This document shows positions 56,154 to 64,000 of a DNA stretch of 64,000 nt, in pieces. This stretch comes from Variovorax sp. S12S4. Lineage in GTDB: Bacteria; Pseudomonadota; Gammaproteobacteria; Burkholderiales; Burkholderiaceae_C. The notes under the pieces are model-generated. The model saw only the letters and a program-made list of their open reading frames with translations, did not search any database and was not told where the DNA came from. The stretch spans positions 2,891,001 through 2,955,000 of the forward strand of contig NZ_JALPKR020000002.1 of NCBI RefSeq assembly GCF_023195515.1, in the 5' to 3' direction. Every line of letters starts with the position of its first letter. Positions within the stretch are counted from its first letter, which is position 1. A program made the translations under genes and the position numbers.

Positions 56154-57869
56154 ATGAGCAGCTCTCCCGAAGCCATCGCCACCATTCCAACGGTGACGCC
56201 ACGCAGCAGCGCATTCGACCGCGAACGCTGGCTGACAGGCGCCGCCGTGTGGCTCGTCGTATTGCTGCTGGTCGTGATCGTCGCGTTGCCCGTCGGCGCA
56301 CTGGTCGGCCAGAGCTTCTTCGATCGCACCGGTGTGTTCGTCGGCCTGGCCAACTTTGCGCGGTACCTAGAGAACCCCGCGCTGGTGCAGTCGGCTTTCA
56401 ACAGCCTGGGGCTTGCCGCAATCAGTGCCGTGATCTGCACGGCCATTGCCTATGTGTACGCCTACGGCCTCACGCTCTCGTGCATGCCGGCCAAGGGCGT
56501 GCTGCGTGCAGTGGCGCTCATTCCGCTGCTTGCGCCATCACTGTTGCCGGCCATCAGCCTGGTCTATCTGTTCGGCAACCAGGGGATCTTCAAGGGGCTG
56601 CTGGGCGATGTGTCGATCTATGGCCCGCTGGGCATTGTGCTGGGGTCGGTGTTCTGGACGCTGCCGCATGCGCTGCTGATTCTCACCACCGCGATGGCCA
56701 CTTCAGACGGCCGGCTCTACGAAGCGGCGCAGACGCTTGGTGCTTCCCGCTGGCGCATCTTTCGCACGGTGACGCTGCCGTCCTCCCGCTACGGTCTCAT
56801 CGTGGCCTCGATGGTGGTTTTTGTGCTGGTCATCACCGACTTCGGCGTGCCGAAGGTCGTGGGCGGGCAGACCAGCGTGCTCGCCACCGACATCTACAAG
56901 CAGGTGGTCGGGCAGCAGAATTTTCAGATGGGCGCGGTGGTCGGCCTGGTGTTGTTGATTCCGGCGGTGCTCTCGTTCCTGGTCGAGCGTCGCGTGCGAA
57001 GCAAACAGGCCGCAGCGCTGTCGGCGCGCGCCACGCCTTACCGTCCAGAGCCCGTCAAGACGCGCGACCGTGCGCTGCTGGTGTTCTGCGTGCTCACGGC
57101 GTGTGCCATCCTCGTGATGATCGGCATGGCGGTGTTCGCATCGCTTGCTACCTACTGGCCCTACAAGCTCTCGCCGTCGCTCAAGAACTACGACTTCAGC
57201 AACATGGACGGCGGCGGCTGGGGCAGTTACTTCAACTCGCTGCGGCTTGCGATGTGTGCCGCGGTGGCGGGTGCGTTCGTTACCTTCATCTCGGCCTACC
57301 TGGTCGAGAAGCCGCGCCACTTCGGCCTGCCGCGCGAGCTGCTCAACCTGCTGGCCAACCTGCCGCTCGCGGTGCCGGGGCTGGTGCTCGGCGTGGGCTA
57401 CATCTTCTTCTTCATCTCGCCCTCGAACCCGCTGCGCGCCATCTACGGCAGCATGACCATCCTCGTGGTGTGCACGGTGGCGCATTTCTTCTCGGTGGCG
57501 CACCTCACCTCGCTCACTGCGCTGCGCCAGCTCGACCGTGAGTACGAGCTGGTGTCCGAGTCGATGGGCGTTCCCTTCTGGCGCACGCTCTGGCGCGTGC
57601 ACCTGCCGGTGGCGCTGCCCACCGTGCTCAATGTCGGCGGCTATTTCTTCGTCAACGCGATGACGACCGTGTCGGCCGTCGTGTTTCTCTACTCGCCGCA
57701 GACCACGCTGGCCGCCATTGCGGTGCTCAACATGGACGATGCCGGCGACGTGGCGCCCGCGGCCGCCATGGCCTCGCTGATCATGCTCACGGCCGCTGTC
57801 GGCCGCGGCGTGTTCGCGCTGGCAGGGCACTGGGCGCTTGCGCGAACCCAAACCTGGAGAAACCGGTAA
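56154..57869 (+). CDS. 2-aminoethylphosphonate ABC transporter permease, two fused membrane domains
   Basis: A 571-residue permease with about twelve membrane segments arranged as two binding-protein-dependent transport domains. The EAA-like coupling loops are visible: YEAAQTLGASRWRIFRTVTL in the first half and YELVSESMGVPFWRTLWRVH in the second. Other segments: VALIPLLAPSLLPAISLVYL and LANLPLAVPGLVLGVGYIFF. The fused layout is that of the phosphonate/iron (FbpB-like) permeases. The gene ends overlapping the oxidoreductase start by one base. The start follows an inverted-repeat element and lacks a strong ribosome site. Confidence 0.9.
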   Translation: MSSSPEAIATIPTVTPRSSAFDRERWLTGAAVWLVVLLLVVIVALPVGALVGQSFFDRTGVFVGLANFARYLENPALVQSAFNSLGLAAISAVICTAIAYVYAYGLTLSCMPAKGVLRAVALIPLLAPSLLPAISLVYLFGNQGIFKGLLGDVSIYGPLGIVLGSVFWTLPHALLILTTAMATSDGRLYEAAQTLGASRWRIFRTVTLPSSRYGLIVASMVVFVLVITDFGVPKVVGGQTSVLATDIYKQVVGQQNFQMGAVVGLVLLIPAVLSFLVERRVRSKQAAALSARATPYRPEPVKTRDRALLVFCVLTACAILVMIGMAVFASLATYWPYKLSPSLKNYDFSNMDGGGWGSYFNSLRLAMCAAVAGAFVTFISAYLVEKPRHFGLPRELLNLLANLPLAVPGLVLGVGYIFFFISPSNPLRAIYGSMTILVVCTVAHFFSVAHLTSLTALRQLDREYELVSESMGVPFWRTLWRVHLPVALPTVLNVGGYFFVNAMTTVSAVVFLYSPQTTLAAIAVLNMDDAGDVAPAAAMASLIMLTAAVGRGVFALAGHWALARTQTWRNR

Positions 57870-59020
57870 TGCCCGGACCTCGAATCGACAGCAGTAACAA
57901 GAGCAAAGACGGCTTCGACGTGATCGTCGTCGGTGCCGGCATCGTGGGCATGGCCCACGCCTATACGGCAGCCCTGCGCGGCCTCAATGTGTGCGTGGTC
58001 GAGCGCGATGCGGCCTGCATCGGCGCGTCGATCCGCAACTTCGGCTTCATCACCATCACCGGCCAGGCGCCGGGCGACACCTGGCGGCGCGCGATGCACG
58101 CCCGCGAGGTCTGGCAGCACATCGCGCCGCAGGCCGGCATCGACATCGTGCACCGCAACCTCTGGCTCGCGGCCTACCGCAGCGAAGCGCACGACGTGCT
58201 CGAGGCCTTCATGCGAACTCCCATGGGCCAAGGCTGCGAACTGCTCGATGCGGCCGATGCGCAGGGCAAGGCGCCGGCGCTGAGCCTGGCCGATGCACGC
58301 TCGGTGCTGTTCAGCCCGCACGAGCTGCGCGTGGAATCACGCACGGCCATCGGCCTGCTCGCCAAATGGCTGGCCGAAGTGCATGGCGTGGTGTTCCGCT
58401 TCGGTGAAACCGTGCACGAAGTTGAAACGCCGCGCGTGCGCACCTCGCGCGGCACGCTGCGCGGCGAGCGCGTGGTGGTGTGCACCAACACCGATCTGCA
58501 CGGTCTGTTTGCCGATCGCATTGCCGCGCACGCGCTCACGTTGTGCCGGCTGCAGATGCTGCGCGTCAAGCCGGAGCCTGGCTTTCGGCTGCCGGGCTCG
58601 GTAATGATGGACCTGAGCCTGGTGCGCTACGAAGGCTACAGCAGCTTGCCCGAAGCCGCCGCCTTGCGCGCGCGGCTGCAGGAGGAAGAGGCCGCCTCGC
58701 TCGCGCACGGCATTCACCTGATCGTGGTGCAGAGTGCCGACGGTTCCTTGGTGGTCGGCGACTCGCACCACTACGGCGATGCGCCCGAGCCGTTTGCGAT
58801 GGAAGAAGTCGACCAGCTCATCCTTCGCCACCTGCGCAGCACGCTCAATCTCGAAACCGCGCAGGTCACCGAGCGGTGGACCGGCGTCTATCCCTCTTCG
58901 AAGAGCGCGCCCTGCGTGATCGATGCGCCCGACGGCGCGACGCGCGTGGTGCTGGTCACCAGCGGCACCGGCGCGAGCACCGGCTTCGGTATTGCGCACG
59001 ACGTATTCGAGACATGGTGA
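57869..59020 (+). CDS. FAD-dependent amine oxidoreductase of phosphonate loci
   Basis: A 383-residue DAO-type flavoprotein. Dinucleotide motif VIVVGAGIVGMAHAYTAALR, then VVERDAACIGASIRNFGFIT, and C-terminal ERWTGVYPSSKSAPCVIDAP and VLVTSGTGASTGFGIAHDV. This matches the FAD oxidoreductase family found beside phosphonate transporters (TIGR03364-like), proposed to deaminate an aminophosphonate to its aldehyde. No PhnW transaminase is encoded here, so this enzyme could supply phosphonoacetaldehyde to PhnX from 2-aminoethylphosphonate or an N-methyl or hydroxy derivative. That role is inferred from context. Confidence 0.83.
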   Translation: MPGPRIDSSNKSKDGFDVIVVGAGIVGMAHAYTAALRGLNVCVVERDAACIGASIRNFGFITITGQAPGDTWRRAMHAREVWQHIAPQAGIDIVHRNLWLAAYRSEAHDVLEAFMRTPMGQGCELLDAADAQGKAPALSLADARSVLFSPHELRVESRTAIGLLAKWLAEVHGVVFRFGETVHEVETPRVRTSRGTLRGERVVVCTNTDLHGLFADRIAAHALTLCRLQMLRVKPEPGFRLPGSVMMDLSLVRYEGYSSLPEAAALRARLQEEEAASLAHGIHLIVVQSADGSLVVGDSHHYGDAPEPFAMEEVDQLILRHLRSTLNLETAQVTERWTGVYPSSKSAPCVIDAPDGATRVVLVTSGTGASTGFGIAHDVFETW

Positions 59021-59030
59021 ACACCCCTTT

Positions 59031-59858
59031 ATGAACGCCCACAACCACTCCAAGCTTCAGGCCGTCGTCTTCGACTGGGCTGGCACCATCATCGACTTCG
59101 GTTCCTGCGCGCCCATGGGCGCCTTCGTCAAGCTGTTCGAAAAGTTCGGCGTGGACATCACCATTGCCGAGGCACGCGGGCCCATGGGCATGGCGAAGTG
59201 GGACCACATCAAGGCGCTGGGCACGCTGCCACGCATTGCGTCGCAGTGGAAGGCTGCGCAGGGCCACGCCTTCAGCGATGCCGATGTCGACCACCTTTAC
59301 GAAGTATTCACGCCGATGAACGCCGCCAGCGTGCGCGACCATGCGGGCTTCATTCCCGGCGCGCTGGAGGCCGTGAACGCCGCGCGCGAGCGTGGCCTCA
59401 AGGTCGGTTCGACCACAGGCTACAACCGACCGATCATGGAAGTGGTGGTACCCATTGCCGCGGCCGGCGGATATGCGCCCGACAACCTCGTGTGCGCCGG
59501 CGATCTTGCCGAAGGCCGTCCCTCGCCGCTCATGATGTACCGCTGCTTTGCCGACTTGGGCGTGTGGCCGCCGCACACGGTGGTCAAGGTCGACGACACC
59601 GGCGTGGGCCTGCAGGAAGGCCTCAACGCCGGTACCTGGGCCGTGGGCCTTGCGGTGAGCGGCAACGCGACCGGACTCACGCTCGCCGAATGGCAGACGC
59701 TCGATGCTGCACAGCAGCAGGAACATCGCGAGCGCGCCACCGCGCAGCTGCAGGCCGCGGGCGCGCACTACGTCATCGACAGCGTGGCCGACCTGCCCAA
59801 TGTGCTCGAAGACATCGAGCGCCGGCTGCATGGCGGCGAGCGGCCGGCGGCCGCCTGA
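59031..59858 (+). CDS. phnX: phosphonoacetaldehyde hydrolase
   Basis: A 275-residue HAD-superfamily enzyme that cleaves phosphonoacetaldehyde to acetaldehyde and phosphate. The nucleophile Asp is in VFDWAGTIIDFGSCAP (first Asp). The Schiff-base Lys lies in the cap motif GPMGMAKWDHIKAL. Motif II is VGSTTGYNR, motif III is KVDDTGVGLQEGLNAGTW. GRPSPLMMYRCFADLGVWP is characteristic of PhnX. ATG 59031 starts MNAHNHSKLQAVVF ten bases after the preceding stop. It completes the uptake and degradation route for the phosphonate. Confidence 0.94.
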   Translation: MNAHNHSKLQAVVFDWAGTIIDFGSCAPMGAFVKLFEKFGVDITIAEARGPMGMAKWDHIKALGTLPRIASQWKAAQGHAFSDADVDHLYEVFTPMNAASVRDHAGFIPGALEAVNAARERGLKVGSTTGYNRPIMEVVVPIAAAGGYAPDNLVCAGDLAEGRPSPLMMYRCFADLGVWPPHTVVKVDDTGVGLQEGLNAGTWAVGLAVSGNATGLTLAEWQTLDAAQQQEHRERATAQLQAAGAHYVIDSVADLPNVLEDIERRLHGGERPAAA

Positions 59859-59936
59859 CGGCTTTTTCGATGATGCCGCGCGGCACGGCGCGGCGTCCGA
59901 CTTGACTTGCCTTGCAGCGGGCATAGCATCCGCCGC

Positions 59937-60071
59937 ATGAGAAGCACAGCCTTCGTTCTTCTGTTCTGCATCGGCCTGTTGACGGCCGGCTGCAACGACA
60001 AGCCCAAGCCGGGTGGGCCGATGCCCAAGGCTTCGGCGATTGTCGTGGTGCCGGCACTGTCCGCAGGCTGA
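59937..60071 (+). CDS. 44-residue lipoprotein of unknown function
   Basis: A short frame of 44 codons: MRSTAFVLLFCIGLLTAGCN, followed by DKPKPGGPMPKASAIVVVPA and a stop. The hydrophobic stretch and lipobox LTAGC give a clear lipoprotein signal with the Cys at residue 19, leaving a mature peptide of 26 residues. A ribosome site is weak (GCGGGCATAGC). It follows phnX by 78 bases and precedes the MFS gene by about 100. Small lipoproteins of this look are common and unassigned; confidence rests on the signal alone. Confidence 0.5.
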   Translation: MRSTAFVLLFCIGLLTAGCNDKPKPGGPMPKASAIVVVPALSAG

Positions 60072-60173
60072 TTCGCCGCAACGGGCGCCAGGTGGCCGCG
60101 CGCCGCCGGGCATTGCGCGCTCGCGTCCATGCGTCTTCGCATCCGGGGGTATTCTCGGTGCGGAGAAAAAACA

Positions 60174-61427
60174 ATGAGAACACCAGAGACAACCACCCAT
60201 CAGGCCGATTCGCGCTATGCCATGCTGCGGCTCGGCATCACCCTGCTGGTCATGACGGTCGGCAGCAGCGGCATGTACGTGGTGTCGGTGATGCTGCCTG
60301 CCGTGCAGGCCGAGTTCGGCGTTGCGCGTGCCGATGCTTCGCTGCCATACACCCTGTTGATGCTCGGCTTCGGCGTGGGCGGCGTGCTGATGGGGCGATT
60401 GGCCGATCGCTTCGGTGTGATGTGGCCCTTGCTGATCGGCGCATTGAGCCTCGGTGTCGGCTATGTGGCGTGCGGCATGGCCAACAGCATCGTCGCTTTC
60501 ATCGCGGCGCAGGCGGTGCTGGTCGGGCTGCTCGGCAGCGCCGCGGCGTTTGCGCCGCTGGTGGCCGACACATCGCTGTGGTTCGTCAAGCGGCGCGGCA
60601 TTGCGGTGGCGGTGTGCGCAAGCGGGAACTACGTGGCCGGCGCCATCTGGCCGCCCATTGCACAGCATTTCATCGAGACGGTCGGCTGGCGCCAGACCTA
60701 CATCGGCATGGGCATTTTCTGCGGCCTGGCGATGGCGGCGCTCGCGCTGTTCTTTCGTGCACGGCCGCCGGCATTGGCCGCCGCGCCGACCGGCGCAACA
60801 TCCGGCGCGGCGCCGGTGCGCAACATGATGCGGCCCTTCGGCCTCAGCACGGGCACGGCCCAGGGCCTGCTGTGCGTGGCGGGCGTGGCCTGCTGCGTGG
60901 CCATGGCAATGCCGCAGGTCCACATCGTGGCCTATTGCGGCGACCTCGGCTACGGCGCCGCGCGGGGTGCGCAGATGCTGTCTCTGATGCTGGGCTTCGG
61001 CGTGGTGAGCCGGCTGGTGTCGGGTGCCATCTGCGATCGCATCGGCGGGCTGCGAACGCTGCTGCTGGGCGGCGTGCTGCAGTGCGTGGCGCTGCTGCTG
61101 TTCCTGCCGTTCGACGGGCTGGTGCCGCTGTATGTGATCTCGGCGCTGTTCGGCCTGTTCCAGGGCGGGCTCGTGCCGTCTTACGCAATCATCGTGCGCG
61201 AGCACTTTCCGCCCGCGGAAGCAGGCGCGCGCGTGGGCACGGTGCTGATGTTCACGCTCTTCGGCATGGCGCTGGGCGGCTGGATGTCGGGCAAGATATT
61301 CGACCTGACCGGCAGCTACCACGCAGCGTTCCTGAACGGCATTGGGTGGAACCTGCTGAACGTCAGCATCGCGGCGCTGCTGACGTTCAGGGTTCGCAAG
61401 CTGTGGCTTCGCACCGCGGCGGCGTAG
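60174..61427 (+). CDS. MFS transporter
   Basis: A 417-residue major facilitator with about twelve hydrophobic helices. The A-motif loop after helix 2 is GVLMGRLADRFGVMWPL, and its second-half copy is SRLVSGAICDRIGGLRTLL. LGITLLVMTVGSSGMYVVSV begins helix 1. The central loop (about residues 195-220, Ala/Pro-rich) is cytoplasmic. The layout resembles the oxalate/formate or monocarboxylate-like group, but no substrate can be assigned. ATG 60174 has GCGGAG upstream. It is convergent with the phospholipase C gene, 35 bases away, so they share a terminator region. Confidence 0.87.
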   Translation: MRTPETTTHQADSRYAMLRLGITLLVMTVGSSGMYVVSVMLPAVQAEFGVARADASLPYTLLMLGFGVGGVLMGRLADRFGVMWPLLIGALSLGVGYVACGMANSIVAFIAAQAVLVGLLGSAAAFAPLVADTSLWFVKRRGIAVAVCASGNYVAGAIWPPIAQHFIETVGWRQTYIGMGIFCGLAMAALALFFRARPPALAAAPTGATSGAAPVRNMMRPFGLSTGTAQGLLCVAGVACCVAMAMPQVHIVAYCGDLGYGAARGAQMLSLMLGFGVVSRLVSGAICDRIGGLRTLLLGGVLQCVALLLFLPFDGLVPLYVISALFGLFQGGLVPSYAIIVREHFPPAEAGARVGTVLMFTLFGMALGGWMSGKIFDLTGSYHAAFLNGIGWNLLNVSIAALLTFRVRKLWLRTAAA

Positions 61428-61462
61428 CGCGCAACGCCCGCGCCGCCGCGATGCAAGGCTCG

Positions 61463-63703
61463 TCAGAGATCTGACAGGCCCATCGCCGGATCGCTCACCG
61501 TGTGCTTGCCGGTTTCCACACGGCCTGCAAAGCGGCGCAGGTAGCCGGGGTCGGCATCGCAGGTGACCGCGAAGTCGTACCACTGGCCGCTGGTGGCAAG
61601 CTCCCAGTGCTGTTCGGCCGTGGCGCCGCCGTCGACGGTCGAAATCCACGGGCCGTCATTGCGGTAAGCCTTGGCGCTCACAGTGAACTTGCAGCTCTTT
61701 GTTCCGCCGTTGCGCATGTCGAGATAGACGTTGCCGTTGGCAATGTCGTAGCACACACGCACTTCAGGGATCGCGCCACTGGTGCGCAGCGCGTCCAGGT
61801 TGCCCTTGAAGTGGCGGTGAAAGCCGTTGGGGCCGAGCACCCACAGGTCGTAGAAGCCGCTGTTGTCGACGGCCGCATTCCAGGTGTCGTCGAGTGTCTT
61901 GCCGGATTCCACCGTGTAGCGCCGCGGCAGGCGACCGAGGTTGAGCTTGTCGTACACGTGGAACACCGCGCCCGCCTTGCCTGTGTTCGAGAACAGCAAT
62001 TGCACCGTACCGGCAGCCGCGTCGGCGCGCGCGCTGGCATGCAGCTCGTACGGCAGCGCGCGCGAGGGGCGCGTGCCGGTCGGTTGGCGTGGCAGTTGGG
62101 GGTCGATAGGCAGCGGTACCTGGCCCAGCGCCTCCTGGCTCAGCCGAAGCTGGTCGGCCTGGTCGCGGGTGCTGCGGCCTGCCAGCGTGGGCAGAGGCTC
62201 GTCGTTCGGGTTGGCAAAGTTGAAGGCGCTGGTGAGGTCGCCGCACACCGTGCGCCGGAACGCGCCGATGTGGGGCTCCTTCACGCCGAAGCGCGCTTCG
62301 ATGAAGCGGATCACCGACGTGTGGTCGAAGGCCTGCGAGTTGACCCAGCCGCCGCGGCTCCATGGCGAGATCACGTACATCGGCACGCGCGGGCCGGGGC
62401 CGTAGACGCGTCCGTCGGGCGCAGGCTGCTTGGTGCTACCGGGCGGCGCCGCCTGGGTGAAGTACTCAGGAGCCAGGTCCGCAGCGGGCAGCGTGGTCTT
62501 GCCGGCAAAGGTGCCGTCGCCGACCGGAGATGGCGCCGAAGGAGAGGGCATGTGGTCGAAGTAGCCGTCGTTCTCGTCGAAGTTGACGAGCAGCACGGTC
62601 TTGCTCCAGACCTCGGGCACGGCCGTGAGTGCGTCCAGCACCTCTTGCAGGAACCATGCGCCTTGCACCGGGCTCGACGGGCCCGGGTGCTCGCAGTAGG
62701 CGGAGGGGGCATTGATCCAGCTCACCTGCGGCAGGCGGCCTTCCTCGATGTCGCGTCGGAACGCGTCAAGGTATTGCTCTGGCGCCGTGCCCGGCAGCGT
62801 GTTGGCAATGCCTTTGTAGAGCGGGTTGCCCGGGTTGTCGCTGGCCGGATCGTAGGCGTGGAAGGGTATCTGCTGGCCAGTGTCGGAAAAGGGCGCGTTG
62901 AAGTACCCGCTGGTCACCGGATAGGGTGATGCGCGGTTGGCACTCCTGAACTGCCGAAACGCGCCCAGCATGTTGTCGCCCCATTCGTCGGGCATGTTCT
63001 GGTACGAGATCCAACTCACGCCGGCGTCCTCGAGCCGCTCGGCGTAGGTCTTCCACGTGTAGCCGGTGTTGACCGCGGCGGGAGCGGCGTCCAGCCAGTC
63101 CCATTCGTTGGTGACGAAGGCCACATTCTGCGCGGTCGGCCCGTTGGTGCCGGTGAGGTGAAAGGCCCGGTTCGCATCGGTGCCGGTGTGCATGCTGCAG
63201 TGGTACGCATCGCAAAGCGTGAAGGCGTTGGCCAGCGCAAACTGGAACGGGATCTCCGCCTCCTTGTGGTAGCCCATGGCCTTGGTGGTCTTGTAGCGCG
63301 GCCACTGGTACATGCGGCCGGCGTCCCAGGCGTTCTGGCTGTCTGCCCAGTCGTGGGGCGTGCCGCCGTCGCGCTGCGCGTTGCCCTTGCGGCTGTCCAG
63401 GTGGTAGGGCAGCACCAGCTTTCCGCTGCCGTCGGTCTGCTGCCACACGTTCAGGCCCTTGGGCAGCGGAATGGTGAACCGGTCGCCGAAGCCGCGCACG
63501 CCCATGAGCGTGCCGAAGTAGTGGTCGAACGAACGGTTCTCCTGCATCAGGACGACGATGTGCTCGACGTCCTGGATGGTGCCGGTCTTGTTGTTGGCGG
63601 GAATGGCCAGCGCACGGCGAATGCTCGGCGGAAAGGCCGAGACCGCGAGCGCCGCGGCGCCTGTGGTGGCGGCGCCTGTGAGAAATCTGCGGCGTGAGTT
63701 CAT
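61463..63703 (-). CDS. plcN: phosphocholine-specific phospholipase C, Tat-exported
   Basis: A 746-residue phosphoesterase. The N terminus is a Tat signal (NSRRRFLTGAATTGAAALAV). The alkaline-phosphatase-like catalytic domain covers about residues 45-470: HIVVLMQENRSFDHYFGTL, YHCSMHTGTDANR, SWISYQNMPDEWGDNM and NFDENDGYFDHM, whose residues build the metal site. Two copies of the C-terminal DUF756 domain (about 540-740) follow. It hydrolyses phosphatidylcholine or sphingomyelin outside the cytoplasm, releasing phosphocholine. Symbol plcN is by analogy with the non-haemolytic enzyme. The start of this gene is 13 bases from the end of a second copy, so they are tandem and probably one transcript. 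Confidence 0.9.
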   Translation of the reverse strand: MNSRRRFLTGAATTGAAALAVSAFPPSIRRALAIPANNKTGTIQDVEHIVVLMQENRSFDHYFGTLMGVRGFGDRFTIPLPKGLNVWQQTDGSGKLVLPYHLDSRKGNAQRDGGTPHDWADSQNAWDAGRMYQWPRYKTTKAMGYHKEAEIPFQFALANAFTLCDAYHCSMHTGTDANRAFHLTGTNGPTAQNVAFVTNEWDWLDAAPAAVNTGYTWKTYAERLEDAGVSWISYQNMPDEWGDNMLGAFRQFRSANRASPYPVTSGYFNAPFSDTGQQIPFHAYDPASDNPGNPLYKGIANTLPGTAPEQYLDAFRRDIEEGRLPQVSWINAPSAYCEHPGPSSPVQGAWFLQEVLDALTAVPEVWSKTVLLVNFDENDGYFDHMPSPSAPSPVGDGTFAGKTTLPAADLAPEYFTQAAPPGSTKQPAPDGRVYGPGPRVPMYVISPWSRGGWVNSQAFDHTSVIRFIEARFGVKEPHIGAFRRTVCGDLTSAFNFANPNDEPLPTLAGRSTRDQADQLRLSQEALGQVPLPIDPQLPRQPTGTRPSRALPYELHASARADAAAGTVQLLFSNTGKAGAVFHVYDKLNLGRLPRRYTVESGKTLDDTWNAAVDNSGFYDLWVLGPNGFHRHFKGNLDALRTSGAIPEVRVCYDIANGNVYLDMRNGGTKSCKFTVSAKAYRNDGPWISTVDGGATAEQHWELATSGQWYDFAVTCDADPGYLRRFAGRVETGKHTVSDPAMGLSDL

Positions 63704-63716
63704 TGCGCGTGCAGCC

Positions 63717-64000
63717 TCACAGGTCGGCCAGGCCCATGGCGGGGTCGCTCACCGAGTGCTTGCCGGTTTCGACGCGGCCTGCAAAGCGGCGCACGAGGCT
63801 CGTGTCGGCATCGCAGGTCACGGCAAAGTCGTACCACGCGCCGCTGCTTGCCAGGTCCCAGTGCAGTTCGGCCTTGGCGCCGCCCGCCACCGTCGCGGTC
63901 CACGGACCGTCGGTGCGGTAGGCCTTGGCGCGCACGGTGAACTTGCAGGCATTCTTGCCGCCGTTGAGCATTTCCAGGTACACGTTGCCGTTGGCAATGT
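63717..64000 (-). CDS. second phospholipase C, C-terminal end (cut by window edge)
   Basis: The frame is open to the window edge. The visible 94 residues are almost a copy of the C terminus of the neighbouring phospholipase C: NGGKNACKFTVRAKAYRTDG, HWDLASSGAWYDFAVTCDAD and RRFAGRVETGKHSVSDPAMG. They correspond to the last DUF756 domain. The rest lies to the right. The pair is a tandem duplication. This copy is the upstream gene of the pair, so the promoter for both lies outside the window. Confidence 0.85.
   Translation of the reverse strand, partial: IANGNVYLEMLNGGKNACKFTVRAKAYRTDGPWTATVAGGAKAELHWDLASSGAWYDFAVTCDADTSLVRRFAGRVETGKHSVSDPAMGLADL

Noticed and set aside
1..64000. tRNA genes, CRISPR arrays, insertion sequences, prophage genes or toxin-antitoxin pairs
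   Set aside because: I looked for cloverleaf-like ends with CCA, repeat-spacer patterns, transposase motifs and phage structural genes and saw none that could be supported.

Overview
The window is about 64 kb of GC-rich DNA with dense coding, short spacers and many ATGA/GTGA overlaps. Gene content and protein style point to a soil or plant-associated betaproteobacterium of the Comamonadaceae, most like Variovorax. Indicators are the paired cyanophycin synthetases with their dedicated ABC transporter and DUF1854 gene, the oxidative pentose pathway with a ChvE/Ggu-type importer, and the 2-aminoethylphosphonate operon. No tRNA, rRNA, CRISPR array, integrase or insertion-sequence transposase was seen. 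The DNA looks like ordinary chromosome apart from three small palindromic repeat elements.

Layout. 1-2.5 kb: the end of an alpha/beta hydrolase gene, a DUF4142 lipoprotein, and a small unknown gene followed by a frameshifted alpha/beta hydrolase. 2.3-9.0 kb: a stress-like block with an S9 peptidase overlapping a single-domain response regulator, a manganese catalase, a thioredoxin-reductase-like flavoprotein, a zinc alcohol dehydrogenase and a membrane-anchored unknown. 9.1-14.7 kb (minus strand): a surface-glycan-like cluster whose main ORF fuses a glycoside hydrolase, a glycosyltransferase and a UDP-galactopyranose-mutase-like flavoprotein, followed by an ABC half-transporter that probably starts at CTG. 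14.9-24.1 kb: recQ, a lytic transglycosylase, a Na+/H+ antiporter-like protein, a lipoprotein hydrolase, an XRE-cupin regulator, a GNAT acetyltransferase and an alpha/alpha-toroid protein.

24.1-40.9 kb: a complete non-phosphorylative pentose (probably L-arabinose) module. It contains a mutarotase, lactonase, sugar dehydrogenase, LysR regulator and alpha-ketoglutarate semialdehyde dehydrogenase, plus two interleaved sugar ABC importers (YtfQ-YtfR-YtfT-YjfF and ChvE-GguA-GguB). It ends with an IlvD/Edd sugar-acid dehydratase and a 2-keto-3-deoxy-pentonate dehydratase. Together they would import pentose and oxidise it to alpha-ketoglutarate.

40.9-50.2 kb: a small gene behind a good Pho-box, two paralogous small secreted proteins, then cphA'-cphA (minus strand) divergent from an ABC exporter and a DUF1854 gene. 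50.3-52.8 kb: queC and a convergent SbmA/BacA-like ABC protein. 52.9-59.9 kb: a 2-aminoethylphosphonate uptake and degradation locus with a consensus Pho-box in its divergent promoter. 59.9-64 kb: a 44-residue lipoprotein, an MFS transporter, and two tandem phospholipase C genes, the second cut by the window edge.

Three genes are broken by four apparent one-base deletions, all at or beside homopolymers. That pattern looks more like residual assembly error than independent pseudogenisation. The most unusual points are the three-enzyme fusion ORF, the palindromic elements inserted in transporter operons (one translated in frame), the two Pho-boxes, and the degenerate Mur-ligase P-loop in CphA'.
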